A stretch of 64,000 nucleotides of DNA, taken from positions 1 through 64,000 of the forward strand of contig VBDU01000056.1 in assembly GCA_005883625.1 (NCBI GenBank), given 5' to 3'. Positions within the stretch are counted from its first letter, which is position 1, and each line of letters starts with the position of its first letter. This DNA comes from Chloroflexota bacterium (GTDB lineage: Bacteria > Chloroflexota > Limnocylindria > P2-11E). Position numbers and translations under genes: made by a program. The notes beneath the pieces are model-generated. The model searched no databases. It saw only the letters and a program-made list of their open reading frames with translations, and was not told where the DNA came from. This document shows positions 50,083 to 58,951 of this stretch, one piece after another.

Positions 50083-50619
50083 GTGCGGTGTCCGTCCTGC
50101 GGCAACCCCGACACCCGGGTCATCGATTCACGCGAGGCGGAAGACGGCGCCTCGATCCGCCGGCGGCGGGTCTGCGATCGGTGCGAGGAGCGCTTCACGA
50201 CCTTCGAGCGGAGCGAGTCTGCCCGGATCCAGGTCGTGAAGCGCGACGGCGCGCGCCAGGAGTTCGATCGCCGCAAGCTCGCGAGCGCGATCGGTAAGGG
50301 CGCGTCGAAGGCGCTGTCGGCCGAAGAGATCGACAGGCTCATCGACGAGCTCGAGGCATCGCTTCGCCAGAGCGGCGTATCCGAGGTCGCATCGCAGCGG
50401 ATCGGCGAGATGGTCCTCGAGCGGCTCGCCGAGCGCGATCCCCTCGGCTACCTGCGGTTCAAGATCGTGTATTCGCGACTCGAGGACATCGAGGCGATCT
50501 ACGACGAGCTCGCACGTCTGGTGCGCCGCCGTCAGGAGGCCCAGGATCGGCGCGTCGCCGAGCAGATCACGCTACCCATCGAGCCAGTCGCCGTTGCCCC
50601 GCGCAAGCGCCGCCGCTAG
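50083..50619 (+). CDS. nrdR: Ribonucleotide reductase repressor NrdR
   Basis: A 178-aa regulator. The zinc ribbon is RCPSCGNPDTRVIDSRE with CDRCEERFTTFER, followed by an ATP-cone domain (VVKRDGARQEFDRRKLASAI). GTG 50083 gives the usual MRCPSC start. It represses nrd genes when dATP/ATP is bound; no nrd gene or clear NrdR box is in this window. The C-terminus is longer than usual by a basic tail ([10 protein letters not shown]) that overlaps the HAD gene start. Confidence 0.93.
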   Translation: MRCPSCGNPDTRVIDSREAEDGASIRRRRVCDRCEERFTTFERSESARIQVVKRDGARQEFDRRKLASAIGKGASKALSAEEIDRLIDELEASLRQSGVSEVASQRIGEMVLERLAERDPLGYLRFKIVYSRLEDIEAIYDELARLVRRRQEAQDRRVAEQITLPIEPVAVAPRKRRR

Positions 50620-51352
50620 CAAGACCGCGCGCCGTCCCGCGGTGCGCGCGGTCCTCTGGGATCTGGACGGGACGCTCACCGACAGCGTGCGCTTCGTCGT
50701 CGACACCGCGAACACGATCATCACGAGCCACGGCGGCGCCGCCCTCGAGTTCGAGCGCGTCGGCGCGATGAGCGGGCTCCCGCTCGAGGCGGTCTTCCGT
50801 CTGGCCTGGCCGACGCTCACCGAGGACGACGCCGAGCGCTACCGCGTCGAGTACCGCGCGCACTACGAGCGTCACGCGATCCCCGCGACGAGGCTGTACC
50901 GCGGTGCGCGCGCGACGCTGCGCGCGTTCCATGCCGCCGGGCTCCTGCAGGCGACCGTCACCGGGAAGCGCGCGGCCGACTGCGAGCGCATCCTGCGCGG
51001 GCTCGGCATCAAAGCGGACATCGAGGTGTACCTCGGGGGCGACTCGGTCTCGCGCCCGAAGCCCGCTCCCGATCTCGCCCAGCTCGCGATGGCGCGTCTT
51101 GGCTGCGCGCCTGACGAGACGGTGGTCGTGGGGGACTCGATCGCGGACATCGGGATGGGTCGCGCCGCGGGCGCCCGCACGATCCAGGTCCTGTGGGGCT
51201 TCGCGCGCGAGCGGCTGCCGGAGGCCGAGCGCGTGGTCGGCACGTGGGCCGAGCTGCGCGACGTGGTGCTGGCCATGACCGGCCCGCGGGGTTCGAGGGG
51301 GGCGAAGCCACCTTCGACGATACTGCGGGGCCGTGGTCCTCTCCGATCGTGA
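50594..51352 (+). CDS. HAD-family phosphatase (Gph-like)
   Basis: A 252-aa haloacid-dehalogenase hydrolase: motif [11 protein letters not shown], motif II ATVTGKR, motif III lysine in SRPKPAPD and motif [14 protein letters not shown]. The helical cap is of the phosphoglycolate-phosphatase type. TTG start within the nrdR end. The C-terminal 25 residues ([11 protein letters not shown] and after) are translated from a degenerate palindromic repeat at 51287-51319. Confidence 0.88.
   Translation: MPRASAAASKTARRPAVRAVLWDLDGTLTDSVRFVVDTANTIITSHGGAALEFERVGAMSGLPLEAVFRLAWPTLTEDDAERYRVEYRAHYERHAIPATRLYRGARATLRAFHAAGLLQATVTGKRAADCERILRGLGIKADIEVYLGGDSVSRPKPAPDLAQLAMARLGCAPDETVVVGDSIADIGMGRAAGARTIQVLWGFARERLPEAERVVGTWAELRDVVLAMTGPRGSRGAKPPSTILRGRGPLRS
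51287..51319. repeat. Degenerate palindromic repeat in HAD gene 3' end
   Basis: GGGGTTCGAGGGGGGCGAAG then CCACCTTCGACG; clearly related to the pgeF copy (GGGGTTCGAGGGGGGC-) but with a mismatched right arm. Confidence 0.65.
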
Positions 51353-51896
51353 CATCCGCAAGCACATCGCCGCGGGACGGATCGGCATCGACCCTTTCGA
51401 TCCCAAGTGCGTGCAGCCCGCGAGCGTCGACATCCGCCTCGACCACCGGTTCCGCGTTTTCCGCTCGAGTCGGCACGCGTACATCGATCTCGCCAAGCCG
51501 CTCGACGACATCACCGAGCTCGTCGAGGCGAAGGACGGCGTGCCGTTCATCCTGCATCCGGGCGAGTTCGTGCTCGGCTCCACGCGCGAGCGCATCCGCC
51601 TGCCGGACGACATCGTCTCGCGCGTCGAGGGCAAGAGCTCTCTCGGGCGCCTCGGCCTCCTCATCCACAGCACCGCGGGATTCATCGATCCGGCGTGGGA
51701 CGGTCACATCACGCTCGAGCTCTCGAACGTGAACACCATCCCGATCACGCTCTATCCGGGGATGCGTATCGGCCAGCTCTCGTTCTTTCCGCTCTCCACG
51801 CCCGCCGAGAGGCCCTATGGCTCGCCGGAGCTCGGCTCTTCGTATCAGGGCCAGACCGGGCCGACACCGTCGCGTTACCGCCTGGATCTGCCCTAG
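51333..51896 (+). CDS. dcd: dCTP deaminase (probably bifunctional, dUMP-forming type)
   Basis: A 187-aa trimeric nucleotide enzyme. [36 protein letters not shown], then [15 protein letters not shown] and [14 protein letters not shown]. The substrate-site serine, arginine and Glu of TLELSN are present. The C-terminal GSxYQGQxGPTPSR is close to the mycobacterial bifunctional deaminase/diphosphatase. It makes dUMP for thymidylate synthesis. GTG start lies in the HAD gene end. Confidence 0.92.
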   Translation: MVLSDRDIRKHIAAGRIGIDPFDPKCVQPASVDIRLDHRFRVFRSSRHAYIDLAKPLDDITELVEAKDGVPFILHPGEFVLGSTRERIRLPDDIVSRVEGKSSLGRLGLLIHSTAGFIDPAWDGHITLELSNVNTIPITLYPGMRIGQLSFFPLSTPAERPYGSPELGSSYQGQTGPTPSRYRLDLP

Positions 51897-52184
51897 GTGT
51901 GCGGGCTCTGTCTCTTCATCGTTTTCGTCGAGGCGTTCATCAACGTGCTCGCGGGCGTGCTCACGCTCGCGATCTTCGTCCGCGTCATCCTCTCCTGGAT
52001 ACCCGGGCTGCGCCTGCCGCTCGGCATCGGCGACTTCGCGTGGCAGGTGAGCGAGCCGATCCTCGGGCCGATCCGCAGGGCACTGCCGATGATGGGCGGC
52101 CTCGACTTCTCCCCGTTCATCGCGCTCATCGCGATCCAGATCGTGGCGAGCGTGCTGCTGCGGCTCCTGCCGCCTCCGGTGTGA
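51897..52184 (+). CDS. YggT family membrane protein
   Basis: A 95-aa protein with two YggT segments: INVLAGVLTLAIFVRVILSW and FSPFIALIAIQIVASVLLRL, with EPILGPIRRALP between them (family: EPILxPIRRxIP). Membrane; often near division genes. GTG directly after the dcd stop; its TGA overlaps the DUF167 gene. Confidence 0.9.
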   Translation: MCGLCLFIVFVEAFINVLAGVLTLAIFVRVILSWIPGLRLPLGIGDFAWQVSEPILGPIRRALPMMGGLDFSPFIALIAIQIVASVLLRLLPPPV

Positions 52185-52462
52185 CCGCCGGCACGGACAA
52201 GGGGCGCGTCAGCCTTCCCATCCGCGTCATCCCCCGCGCGCGCACCGACGCGGTCGTCGGCGCGCGCGAAGGCCGGCTTGTCGTGCGCGTGAGCGCGCCG
52301 CCGGTCGGGGGAGCCGCGAACCGGGCGGCGATCGCGCTCGTGGCGGGCGCTCTCGGCCTCCGCGAGCGCGACGTACGCCTCGAGCGGGGCGCCGGCTCGC
52401 GGGACAAGGTGCTGAGCGTGCCCGCCTCCGCGCGCGGGGTCCTGGAACGGGCGATGAAATAG
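52181..52462 (+). CDS. DUF167/YggU family protein
   Basis: A 93-aa cytosolic protein: IRVIPRARTDAVVGAREGRL, then VRVSAPPVGGAANRAAIALV and the basic RLERGAGSRDKVLSV, which match the family (V-P-x-A-x-x-x-x-V, APP-x-G-x-AN). Function unknown; yggT and yggU neighbour each other in many bacteria. Confidence 0.92.
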   Translation: MTAGTDKGRVSLPIRVIPRARTDAVVGAREGRLVVRVSAPPVGGAANRAAIALVAGALGLRERDVRLERGAGSRDKVLSVPASARGVLERAMK

Positions 52463-52491
52463 CAGCCGGTGCGCGCGCGTATCTGGGGGGA

Positions 52492-53052
52492 ATGGCGATT
52501 TGTGCGACGCTTGGGACCTTCCTCGGCGCGCGTCCCGCCGCGGCGCGGCCGGTGACGTTCGCGGAGGCGGTGGCCGAGTACCAGGACGAGCTCTACGGCG
52601 TGGCCCTGCGCATACTCGGCGACCGCGACGCCGCCCTCGAGGCGACGAACAACGCCTTCCTCAAGGCGTATCGCGCCTTCGACCGGTACGACCGCTCGCG
52701 GCCGCTGCGCCACTGGCTGCTCCGGATCGCGACGAACGAGGCGATCACGGTGGCCCGAGCGCGCTCGCGCGAGCGTCGCCGCCGCGCGGATGGCGACGCC
52801 GCCGGCGATGTCGCCGATCCGGCCGCCGCGCCGCTCGACGCATCCGTTGCGCGCGAGGAGCGCGCGCGGGTGCGTGCCGCCGTCACGGCGCTCCCCGAGC
52901 TCTACCGCGTCGTCATCGTGCTGCGCTACTTCAACGAGCTGTCGGTCGAGGAGATCGCGGCGGTGATGGGGCGCCCGGCATCGACGGTGGGCGTGCAGCT
53001 GCTCCGCGGCCGCGCGCTTCTGCGCACCGCGCTGGCGGAGGCCGGGCGATGA
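52492..53052 (+). CDS. ECF-type RNA polymerase sigma factor
   Basis: A 186-aa sigma-70 family protein. Region 2: YQDELYGVALRILGDRDAAL, then NNAFLKAYRAFDRYDRSRPL and HWLLRIATNEAI. Region 4: ALPELYRVVIVLRYFNELSV, then EEIAAVMGRPASTVGVQLLR. It directs transcription of a stress regulon. The next gene overlaps (ATGA) and encodes a membrane protein that could be its anti-sigma factor. The first 25 residues are atypical, so the start may be later. Confidence 0.92.
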   Translation: MAICATLGTFLGARPAAARPVTFAEAVAEYQDELYGVALRILGDRDAALEATNNAFLKAYRAFDRYDRSRPLRHWLLRIATNEAITVARARSRERRRRADGDAAGDVADPAAAPLDASVAREERARVRAAVTALPELYRVVIVLRYFNELSVEEIAAVMGRPASTVGVQLLRGRALLRTALAEAGR

Positions 53053-53465
53053 ACGAGCGTCCCGATGAGCTGTTCGACGAGACCCGTCTGCGCAGAGCGC
53101 TCCGGCTCGAGGCGAGCGAGCGCCCGCCGCGCCTCGACGTCGCCGCGCTCGCCGTCCTCTCCGGCGAGCAGGATCCGGCCGCCCGAGCGGTCGGCGGGCG
53201 CGCGATGGTCGCCGCCGCGGTCGCGGGCGGCGTGCTCCTCGCGTTCGCGGCCGTCGGCGTGGCGACGCAGGCGCCCGCGCTCCTCGCGGTCGGCCTCGAC
53301 GAAGCGATCGCCTTGGTGGCGCGGGCGGCGGTGCCCGCGGACGGCGCGCTCGCGCTCGCGCAGGAGCCCACGGTGCCGATCGCCCTCCTGGCGGCCGTGG
53401 TGTTCGCCGCGGCGTACGAGCTCGTGCAACGAAGGGAGCGTGTTCGTGTCGCAAATGCGTCTTGA
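53049..53465 (+). CDS. Two-helix membrane protein, putative anti-sigma factor
   Basis: A 138-aa protein: acidic N-terminal cytosolic part (NERPDELFDETRLRRALRLE), helices MVAAAVAGGVLLAFAAVGVA and IALLAAVVFAAAYELV, basic end. There is no zinc-binding HxxxCxxC motif. Position and coupling to the sigma gene suggest it sequesters the sigma factor at the membrane; this is inference. Confidence 0.6.
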   Translation: MNERPDELFDETRLRRALRLEASERPPRLDVAALAVLSGEQDPAARAVGGRAMVAAAVAGGVLLAFAAVGVATQAPALLAVGLDEAIALVARAAVPADGALALAQEPTVPIALLAAVVFAAAYELVQRRERVRVANAS

Positions 53466-53907
53466 GCGCAGCACGACCAACCGCGTGGTCGGCGGCGTCT
53501 GCGGCGGCATCGCCGAGTACCTCGCGGTGGATCCGACGCTCGTGCGCGTCACGTTCGTCATCGTGACGATCATCACCGCGGGGCTCGGGATCCTCGGCTA
53601 CATCCTCCTTCTCGTGCTGATGCCGTTGCCGGGGCAGCCGGCGCCGTTCGTCTCGAGCCCATCGCCGGGCGAGAGCGCCCTGCGACCCACTTCTTCGCAG
53701 GGGGAAAACTCCCTTCCATCCTCCGAGGCGCATGCGGCCGACACGGAGCGCCGCCGCATGGCCATCGGCTACCTGCTGATCGCGCTGGGGGTCGTGTTCT
53801 TCGCCGGCCAGCTGGGTATCTTCCGTCCGGTTCGCTTCGAACTCGTCTGGCCGCTCGTGCTCGTGGCGCTCGGAGCACTGCTGATCGTGCAGCGAGTGCG
53901 CTCGTGA
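53446..53907 (+). CDS. PspC-domain plus LiaI-like membrane protein
   Basis: A 153-aa protein. PspC domain at the N-terminus (STTNRVVGGVCGGIAEYLAV and VRVTFVIVTIITAGLGILGY), then a Ser/Pro linker, then a LiaI/DUF5668-type pair of helices (AIGYLLIALGVVFFAGQLGI and VWPLVLVALGALLIVQ). GTG 53446 has AGGGAG upstream. The linker (SPGESALRPTSSQGENSLPS) is translated from a repeat block sharing 13 bases with the RNase H gene copy. PspC proteins respond to envelope stress. Confidence 0.85.
   Translation: MSQMRLERSTTNRVVGGVCGGIAEYLAVDPTLVRVTFVIVTIITAGLGILGYILLLVLMPLPGQPAPFVSSPSPGESALRPTSSQGENSLPSSEAHAADTERRRMAIGYLLIALGVVFFAGQLGIFRPVRFELVWPLVLVALGALLIVQRVRS
53691..53728. repeat. Repeat block in PspC-type linker
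   Basis: TCTTCGCAGGGGG followed by AAAACTCCC; the inverse strand CCCCCTGCGAAGA is identical to 20684-20696. Confidence 0.65.
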
Positions 53908-54833
53908 CGCGGCGCCGCGGCGTCTTCTGGCCGCTCATTCTCATCGCCATCGGCCTCGTGTTCCTGCTCGCGAACTACGGGTTCATCACGCCGGTCTCGT
54001 GGGTCGCGATCGCGAACCTCTGGCCTCTCCTGCTCATCCTCATCGGGATCGACATCGCGTTCGCGCGTCGCTGGCCGCTCGCCGCCCTCGTGGCCGAGCT
54101 CGCGATCATCGCGGGCGGTCTGGCGCTCGCGGCCGCGAATCCGAGCTACGGGTTCCCGTTCCCCGCGTTCGGGTCGCGCGACGGGGGCGGCGAGACGGAT
54201 CTGTCGGTGCCCCGCGGGAGCGCGAGCTCGCTCTCGCTGCACCTGAACGGCGGCGCCGCGACGTACCGCGTCGGTGGCGGGGCGAGCGGGCTCTTCGAAG
54301 CGCACAGCAGCAATCCCGACCTCCGGCTCCGCCGGTCCGACCGCGGCGATCGCGCGGACCTGCGGATCGACCAGACCGGCCTGGGTGGGCCCGGCCTCCG
54401 GTTCGGCAACAACCCCTCCACGACCATCGACGTCAGGGTCGCGAGCGACGTTCCCACCTCGCTCGAGGTGAACATGGGCGCCGGCGAGCTCACCCTTGAC
54501 CTGTCCTCTATCCGCGCGACCGACGCACGCGTGAACACTGGCGCCGCCACGCTGCTCGTCGTGGTCCCTCGGCCGAGCGGCGACATCCCGATCGGGATCG
54601 GGGCGGGGGCGTCGAGCATCGCGATCCAGGTTCCCGAGGGCGTGGAGGCGCGGATCACGACGACCGGCGGCGTGCTCACGCTGCGCAGCGACAACCCCCG
54701 GCTCGGGGAGGCCGGCGCGCAGGGTGGCTGCGTGGCGTGTGGCAGCTCGATCGAGACGCCCGGATACGCCTCCGCGCGTGACCGTGTCACGGTCACCATC
54801 AGAGCGGGGGCAAGTTCTGTAACGGTCCGCTAG
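53904..54833 (+). CDS. LiaF-like membrane protein with toast-rack-type adhesin-like domain
   Basis: A 309-aa protein. Three N-terminal helices (FWPLILIAIGLVFLLANYGF, LWPLLLILIGIDIAF and LAALVAELAIIAGGLALAAA) resemble LiaI/DUF5668. The remaining 210 residues form a repetitive beta domain of the kind seen at the C-terminus of LiaF (LEVNMGAGELTLDLSSIRAT and TGAATLLVVVPR). LiaF inhibits envelope-stress kinases in Firmicutes; here it likely belongs to the sigma/PspC unit. GTG coupled to the previous gene. Confidence 0.82.
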   Translation: MTRRRGVFWPLILIAIGLVFLLANYGFITPVSWVAIANLWPLLLILIGIDIAFARRWPLAALVAELAIIAGGLALAAANPSYGFPFPAFGSRDGGGETDLSVPRGSASSLSLHLNGGAATYRVGGGASGLFEAHSSNPDLRLRRSDRGDRADLRIDQTGLGGPGLRFGNNPSTTIDVRVASDVPTSLEVNMGAGELTLDLSSIRATDARVNTGAATLLVVVPRPSGDIPIGIGAGASSIAIQVPEGVEARITTTGGVLTLRSDNPRLGEAGAQGGCVACGSSIETPGYASARDRVTVTIRAGASSVTVR

Positions 54834-54873
54834 CGGGGCGCTCGGCGCTCGCTCGTTCGGCGATACTGCGGAC

Positions 54874-56241
54874 GTGCCCGACGCACATGACGTCCCGGCC
54901 CTGGGCCTGGCCCAGCCGAGGCCGAGCGCAGCAGTCGGCGGCGACGAGCTCGTAGCGCTGCGGGCCCTCAACGGGCAGTACGTGAGCGAGCACCCCGACG
55001 AGGTCGCCCGGTTCCTCGACGGACGCTCGCCTGGGGAGACCGCCGCCCTGCTCCGGCACGCCCTACCGACCGCGACGGCGCAGCTGCTCGAGCGCCTCAA
55101 CCCACGGGTGGCCGCCGAGATCATCCTCGACTTCCCACAGGACCTGGCGAAGGGCGTGCTGACCGCGATGAACCCCGGGCGGGCGGCGCCGGTCGTCGTG
55201 AGCATGCCGCCCGCGGAGCGCGAGCGGCAGCTCGGGCTCCTGGAGCCGCGCGTCGCCGAGGTGATCCGCGAGGTCCTGAGCTACCCGGCCGACACGGCGG
55301 GCGCGCTCATGGATCCACGGATCACCGGGTTCGGTCCCGACACGACCGTGAACGAGACGCTGCAGAAGATGCGCACGTTCCGGGAGAAGGACCTCGGTGC
55401 CATCTACCTCACCGACGCGGGCGGCCGGCTCGTCGGCTTCGTCCCTCTCGGCGAGATCGCGACCGCGCTGCCCGAGACCAAGTTGAAGGACCTCGTCCGC
55501 GGCGGTCTCGTCGCCGTCTCGGTCCACGCCACTCGGCACGAGGTGGTGGACGCGTTGAACGAGAAGCGCGTCGCGACGCTGCCCGTCGTCGACAACGAGT
55601 ACCGGCTCGTCGGACTGATCCGCTACCGCGCGCTCGTGGCGGCGGCCGAGGCCGAGGCGACGATGACGCTCCAGACGATGGTCGGTGTGAGCAAGGAGGA
55701 GCGGGCGCTCTCCAAGGTCTCCTTCGCGATCCATCAGCGGCTCCCCTGGCTCGAGATCAACCTCGCGACCGCGTTCCTCGCCGCCTTCGTCGTCGGACTG
55801 TTCCAGGACACGATCGCGCGCTACACCGCGCTGGCCGTCCTCATGCCCGTGGTGGCCGGCCAGACCGGGAACAGCGGCATGCAGGCTCTCGCCGTCACGA
55901 TGCGAGGGCTCGCTCTGCGCGAGTTCCGACTCTCGCAGTGGCCACGCATCCTGACGAAGGAGCTCGGCGTGGGCCTCCTCAACGGGTTCGCCGTCGCGCT
56001 CACGACGACGCTCGGCGTGGTCCTCTGGAGCCGGTCGCTGGGACTTGCCGTCGTGATCGGCCTCGCGATGCTGATGGCGATGACGCTCGCCGGCATGGCC
56101 GGGGCAGCGGTCCCGCTGATCCTCAAGGGACTCCGCCAGGATCCGGCGCAGTCGTCGTCGATCGTCCTGACGACGGTGACCGACGTCACCGGGTTCCTGA
56201 CCTTCCTCGGTCTCGCGACCATCTTCGCGTCGGCGCTGTGA
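54874..56241 (+). CDS. mgtE: Magnesium transporter MgtE
   Basis: A 455-aa protein with the MgtE order of domains: N-terminal superhelix (AAEIILDFPQDLAKGVLTAM), CBS pair (SYPADTAGALMDPRITGFGP to LPVVDNEYRLVGLIRYR), plug helix and five-helix pore including MPVVAGQTGNSGMQALAVTM. CBS domains close the pore when Mg2+ is abundant. No M-box is visible in the 40-base upstream gap. Stop overlaps the DUF2207 gene GTG. Confidence 0.94.
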   Translation: MPDAHDVPALGLAQPRPSAAVGGDELVALRALNGQYVSEHPDEVARFLDGRSPGETAALLRHALPTATAQLLERLNPRVAAEIILDFPQDLAKGVLTAMNPGRAAPVVVSMPPAERERQLGLLEPRVAEVIREVLSYPADTAGALMDPRITGFGPDTTVNETLQKMRTFREKDLGAIYLTDAGGRLVGFVPLGEIATALPETKLKDLVRGGLVAVSVHATRHEVVDALNEKRVATLPVVDNEYRLVGLIRYRALVAAAEAEATMTLQTMVGVSKEERALSKVSFAIHQRLPWLEINLATAFLAAFVVGLFQDTIARYTALAVLMPVVAGQTGNSGMQALAVTMRGLALREFRLSQWPRILTKELGVGLLNGFAVALTTTLGVVLWSRSLGLAVVIGLAMLMAMTLAGMAGAAVPLILKGLRQDPAQSSSIVLTTVTDVTGFLTFLGLATIFASAL

Positions 56242-57980
56242 CCGTGAACGTGCGCGCCGCCTGCCTCGCCGTCGCCATCGCGGTGCTCCTGTCGGCGGCT
56301 GCCGTGGGCCTGGCCGCGGGTGCCGACACCGGCTGGACGATCCAGCGCTTCGCCGCCGACATCGCGATCCAGGCGGACGGGTCCCTGCGGGTCGACGAAT
56401 CGATCGACGTCGACTTCGGCACGCTCCAGCGGCACGGCATCTTCCGCAACGTGCCGATCCGCTACGAGTACGACGCTACCCGCGAGCGGGTCTACGACCT
56501 CAGCGTGCGCGGGGTGACGGACGCGAACGGCCGCAACCTCACCTACGAGCGCACGAACGAAGGGCCGTACGCGGTGATCAAGATCGGCGACGCGGACCGC
56601 ACGCTGACCGGCGCGCAGACCTACCGCATCAGCTACGACGTGCGCGGCGCCCTGAACGCGTTCGGCGACCACGACGAGCTCTTCTGGAACGCGACGGGAG
56701 GCGACTGGTCGGTGCCGATCCGCGCTGCGTCGGCGACGGTGATCGTGAAGGGCGGCGTGACGGCCGTCGCGTGCTTCGAAGGGCCCACGGGCTCGCAGGC
56801 GCCGTGCCGCTCGACGTCGACGCCGGCGCGCGCCGAGTACGCCGCGACCCGCGCCTTCGCGCCAGGCGAGCAGCTCACGATCGTCACCGCGCTCGCCAAG
56901 GGGACCGTCCCGGTCCCTGCGCCGAAGCTCGAGCACAAAGCGCGCGACGTCCTCGAGTGGTTCGAGCTGTCGCCGCTCGCGGTCATGTCGGCGGTCTTCG
57001 TGTTCATCATGGGCCTCACGCTCGTCCTCTGGCGCTGGCTCACCGCCGGCCGCGACGTCCAGGAGCGCGAGACGATCGTCCCCGAGTACGAGCCGCCGGA
57101 TCGGCTGCGTCCGGCGCAGATCGGCCTCGTCGTGGACGAGTCCGCCGACACGAAGGACGTCACCGCCACGATCGTCGATCTCGGCGTACGCGGATACCTC
57201 ACCATCGCCGAGGTCGGGTCGACGGGGCTCTTCGCGAAGAAGGACTGGAACCTGACGAAGACGGCGAAGGCGCCCGACGATCTCCTGCCGTACGAGCGCA
57301 TCGTCTACGACGGCCTCTTCGACGGCCGCGACGGCGTGCTTCTCTCGGAGCTCCGCACGCACTTCGGCACCGAGCTGCGCGGGGCCGAGGCCGCCCTCTA
57401 TCGCGATTCCGTCGCGCGCGGCTGGTTCGCGCGCCGTCCGGATTTCATCCGGAACAGGTACGGCCTCATCGGGTTCGGCATGTTCGTGCTCGGGCTCGTC
57501 GTGGCCTGGCTCCTCGGCACCTCGTTCGGCCTCGGCCTCGTCGGCGTGGCGATCGCGGCACTGGGGCTCCTCGTCATGCCGATCGCGCGGGTGATGCCGG
57601 CGAAGACCGCCGCGGGCGCGGAGCTCCTGCGGCGCGCGCTCGGGTTCCGCCGCTACATGGAGGTCGCCGAGACCGACCGGGCGCGGTTCGCCGAGAAAGA
57701 GAACATCTTCAGCGAATACCTGCCGTACGCGATCGTGTTCGGCGTCGTCGAGAAGTGGGCGCGCGCCTTCGCCGGCATCGACACGGCCGCCCAGACCGCG
57801 ACCTGGTACGTCGGCGGCAGTCCGTTCTCATCGAGCGCGCTCTCCGAGAACCTCCAGGGGTTCTCCGGCAGCCTCGGGAGCGCGATCGCCGCGACGCCCG
57901 GCTCCTCCGGCGGGAGCGGGTTCTCGGGCGGCGGCGGCAGTGGCGGCGGCGGCGGAGGCGGCGGCGGGGGCAGCTGGTAG
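56238..57980 (+). CDS. DUF2207 membrane protein with poly-glycine tail
   Basis: A 580-aa protein. Signal peptide (ACLAVAIAVLLSAAAVGLAA), extracellular DUF2207 domain (IQADGSLRVDESIDVDFGTL, RHGIFRNVPIRY, ELFWNATGGDWSVPI), a helix near residue 250, a cytosolic winged-helix-like part (GLVVDESADTKDVTATIVDL), two further helices and a C-terminal run of Gly with Ser ending in GSW. The poly-Gly end is typical of the family. Function unknown. GTG coupled to mgtE. Confidence 0.9.
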   Translation: MTVNVRAACLAVAIAVLLSAAAVGLAAGADTGWTIQRFAADIAIQADGSLRVDESIDVDFGTLQRHGIFRNVPIRYEYDATRERVYDLSVRGVTDANGRNLTYERTNEGPYAVIKIGDADRTLTGAQTYRISYDVRGALNAFGDHDELFWNATGGDWSVPIRAASATVIVKGGVTAVACFEGPTGSQAPCRSTSTPARAEYAATRAFAPGEQLTIVTALAKGTVPVPAPKLEHKARDVLEWFELSPLAVMSAVFVFIMGLTLVLWRWLTAGRDVQERETIVPEYEPPDRLRPAQIGLVVDESADTKDVTATIVDLGVRGYLTIAEVGSTGLFAKKDWNLTKTAKAPDDLLPYERIVYDGLFDGRDGVLLSELRTHFGTELRGAEAALYRDSVARGWFARRPDFIRNRYGLIGFGMFVLGLVVAWLLGTSFGLGLVGVAIAALGLLVMPIARVMPAKTAAGAELLRRALGFRRYMEVAETDRARFAEKENIFSEYLPYAIVFGVVEKWARAFAGIDTAAQTATWYVGGSPFSSSALSENLQGFSGSLGSAIAATPGSSGGSGFSGGGGSGGGGGGGGGGSW

Positions 57981-58072
57981 CCCTCGCTCCGCCCGCTTCT
58001 GTGCCCGCGGCCGCACTCGCCTCGCACGAAATCTGCTAGACCGTCACCACGCGGGTGGGAAAACTCAACGAC

Positions 58073-58390
58073 ATGACCGAGCTGTCGGCGAGCGCGGTGG
58101 CGCAGCGGCCGATCCGCGTGCTCCTGGCGGACGACGACGACCAGGCGCGACGGGCGTTGCGCGCGCAGCTTGCCGTCGCCGCCGACATCGACGTCGTCGG
58201 CGAGGCCAATGACGGGGCCCTCGCGCTCCAGCTCGCGCGGTGGCTGCGGCCGGACGTCGCGCTCCTCGACGACGACATGCCGGTCATGGGCGGGCCCGAG
58301 CTCGCCAGGGTCCTCGCGAAGGAGCTGCCCGAGGTCCGCGTCGTCGTCCTTACGACCGGTGCGAAGACGGCCGATGCCCGCGAGCGATAG
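58073..58390 (+). CDS. Receiver-domain-only response regulator (1)
   Basis: About 105 aa: PIRVLLADDDDQARRALRAQ with the acidic triad, phosphoacceptor Asp in VALLDDDMPVMGG, switch Thr in VVLTTG. The domain stops before the beta-5 Lys and last helix (ends GAKTADARER), so it is short, and no output domain is present. An in-frame GTG exists at 58055. The 3' end overlaps the next receiver gene by 17 bases. Confidence 0.75.
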   Translation: MTELSASAVAQRPIRVLLADDDDQARRALRAQLAVAADIDVVGEANDGALALQLARWLRPDVALLDDDMPVMGGPELARVLAKELPEVRVVVLTTGAKTADARER

Positions 58391-58763
58391 CGCGCGGATC
58401 CGCGTCCTCGTCGCCGAGAACCATCCGTCGGTGCGCGAGAACCTGCGCTACCTCATCGACGCGGAGGAGGACCTCGAGTGCGTCGGCGTCGCGAAGGAGG
58501 GACGCTCCGCGGTCCGGCTCTCCCAGGACCTCCTGCCCGATGTGGTCGTGCTCGACGAGGACCTGCCCGGCACGCCTGGCCTCGAGATCCTCGCCTGGCT
58601 CATCGGCGCGCTGCCTTCGGTCGGCGTGGTCGTGTACACGTTGAACACCGACGTGTTCGAGGAGGCGCGCCGGCTCGGCGCCGCCTGCGTCGCCAAGGAC
58701 GCGTCCTACGAGGTCCTGCTCCGCGCCATCCGCGAGGCCCCGTCTCTCGCTTCTGTGCGGTAG
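58374..58763 (+). CDS. Receiver-domain-only response regulator (2)
   Basis: A 129-aa complete receiver: RIRVLVAENHPSVRENLRYL, phosphoacceptor Asp in VVVLDEDLPGTPGLE, Thr in VVYTLNTD, Lys in AACVAKDASYEVLL. There is no DNA-binding domain; the C-terminus ends just after helix 5. It overlaps the first receiver gene, and no histidine kinase is nearby. They may act by protein contact or phosphate transfer. Confidence 0.85.
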   Translation: MPASDSARIRVLVAENHPSVRENLRYLIDAEEDLECVGVAKEGRSAVRLSQDLLPDVVVLDEDLPGTPGLEILAWLIGALPSVGVVVYTLNTDVFEEARRLGAACVAKDASYEVLLRAIREAPSLASVR

Positions 58764-58777
58764 CCCCTGCGCCGCGG

Positions 58778-58951
58778 GTGCTGTTGCCGATCATCATCGT
58801 CGGCCAGAACGTCATCCAGGCGGCGAACGATGCCCGCGCCGAGGCGGATCACGAGACGACCGCGATCCATCGGCTCACCATCGAGGTGCATTCGATCAAT
58901 GAGGGGCAGACGCGAATCCTCCAGCAGCTGCAGGCCAATCAGGGACCGTGA
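58778..58951 (+). pseudogene. C-terminal fragment of a DUF1003-type protein
   Basis: A 57-aa frame LLPIIIVGQNVIQAANDARA then EADHETTAIHRLTIEVHSIN. It resembles the last third of DUF1003 proteins (second helix, then MSQNRQAAKDR-type segment and coiled coil); the first helix and N-terminus are absent. A GTG allows translation, so a small protein is possible, but truncation is more likely. The TGA overlaps the next gene's GTG. Confidence 0.5.

Noticed and set aside
2224..53728. Repeats as a CRISPR array
   Set aside because: Copies are dispersed singly over 50 kb, differ in sequence and are not separated by uniform spacers.
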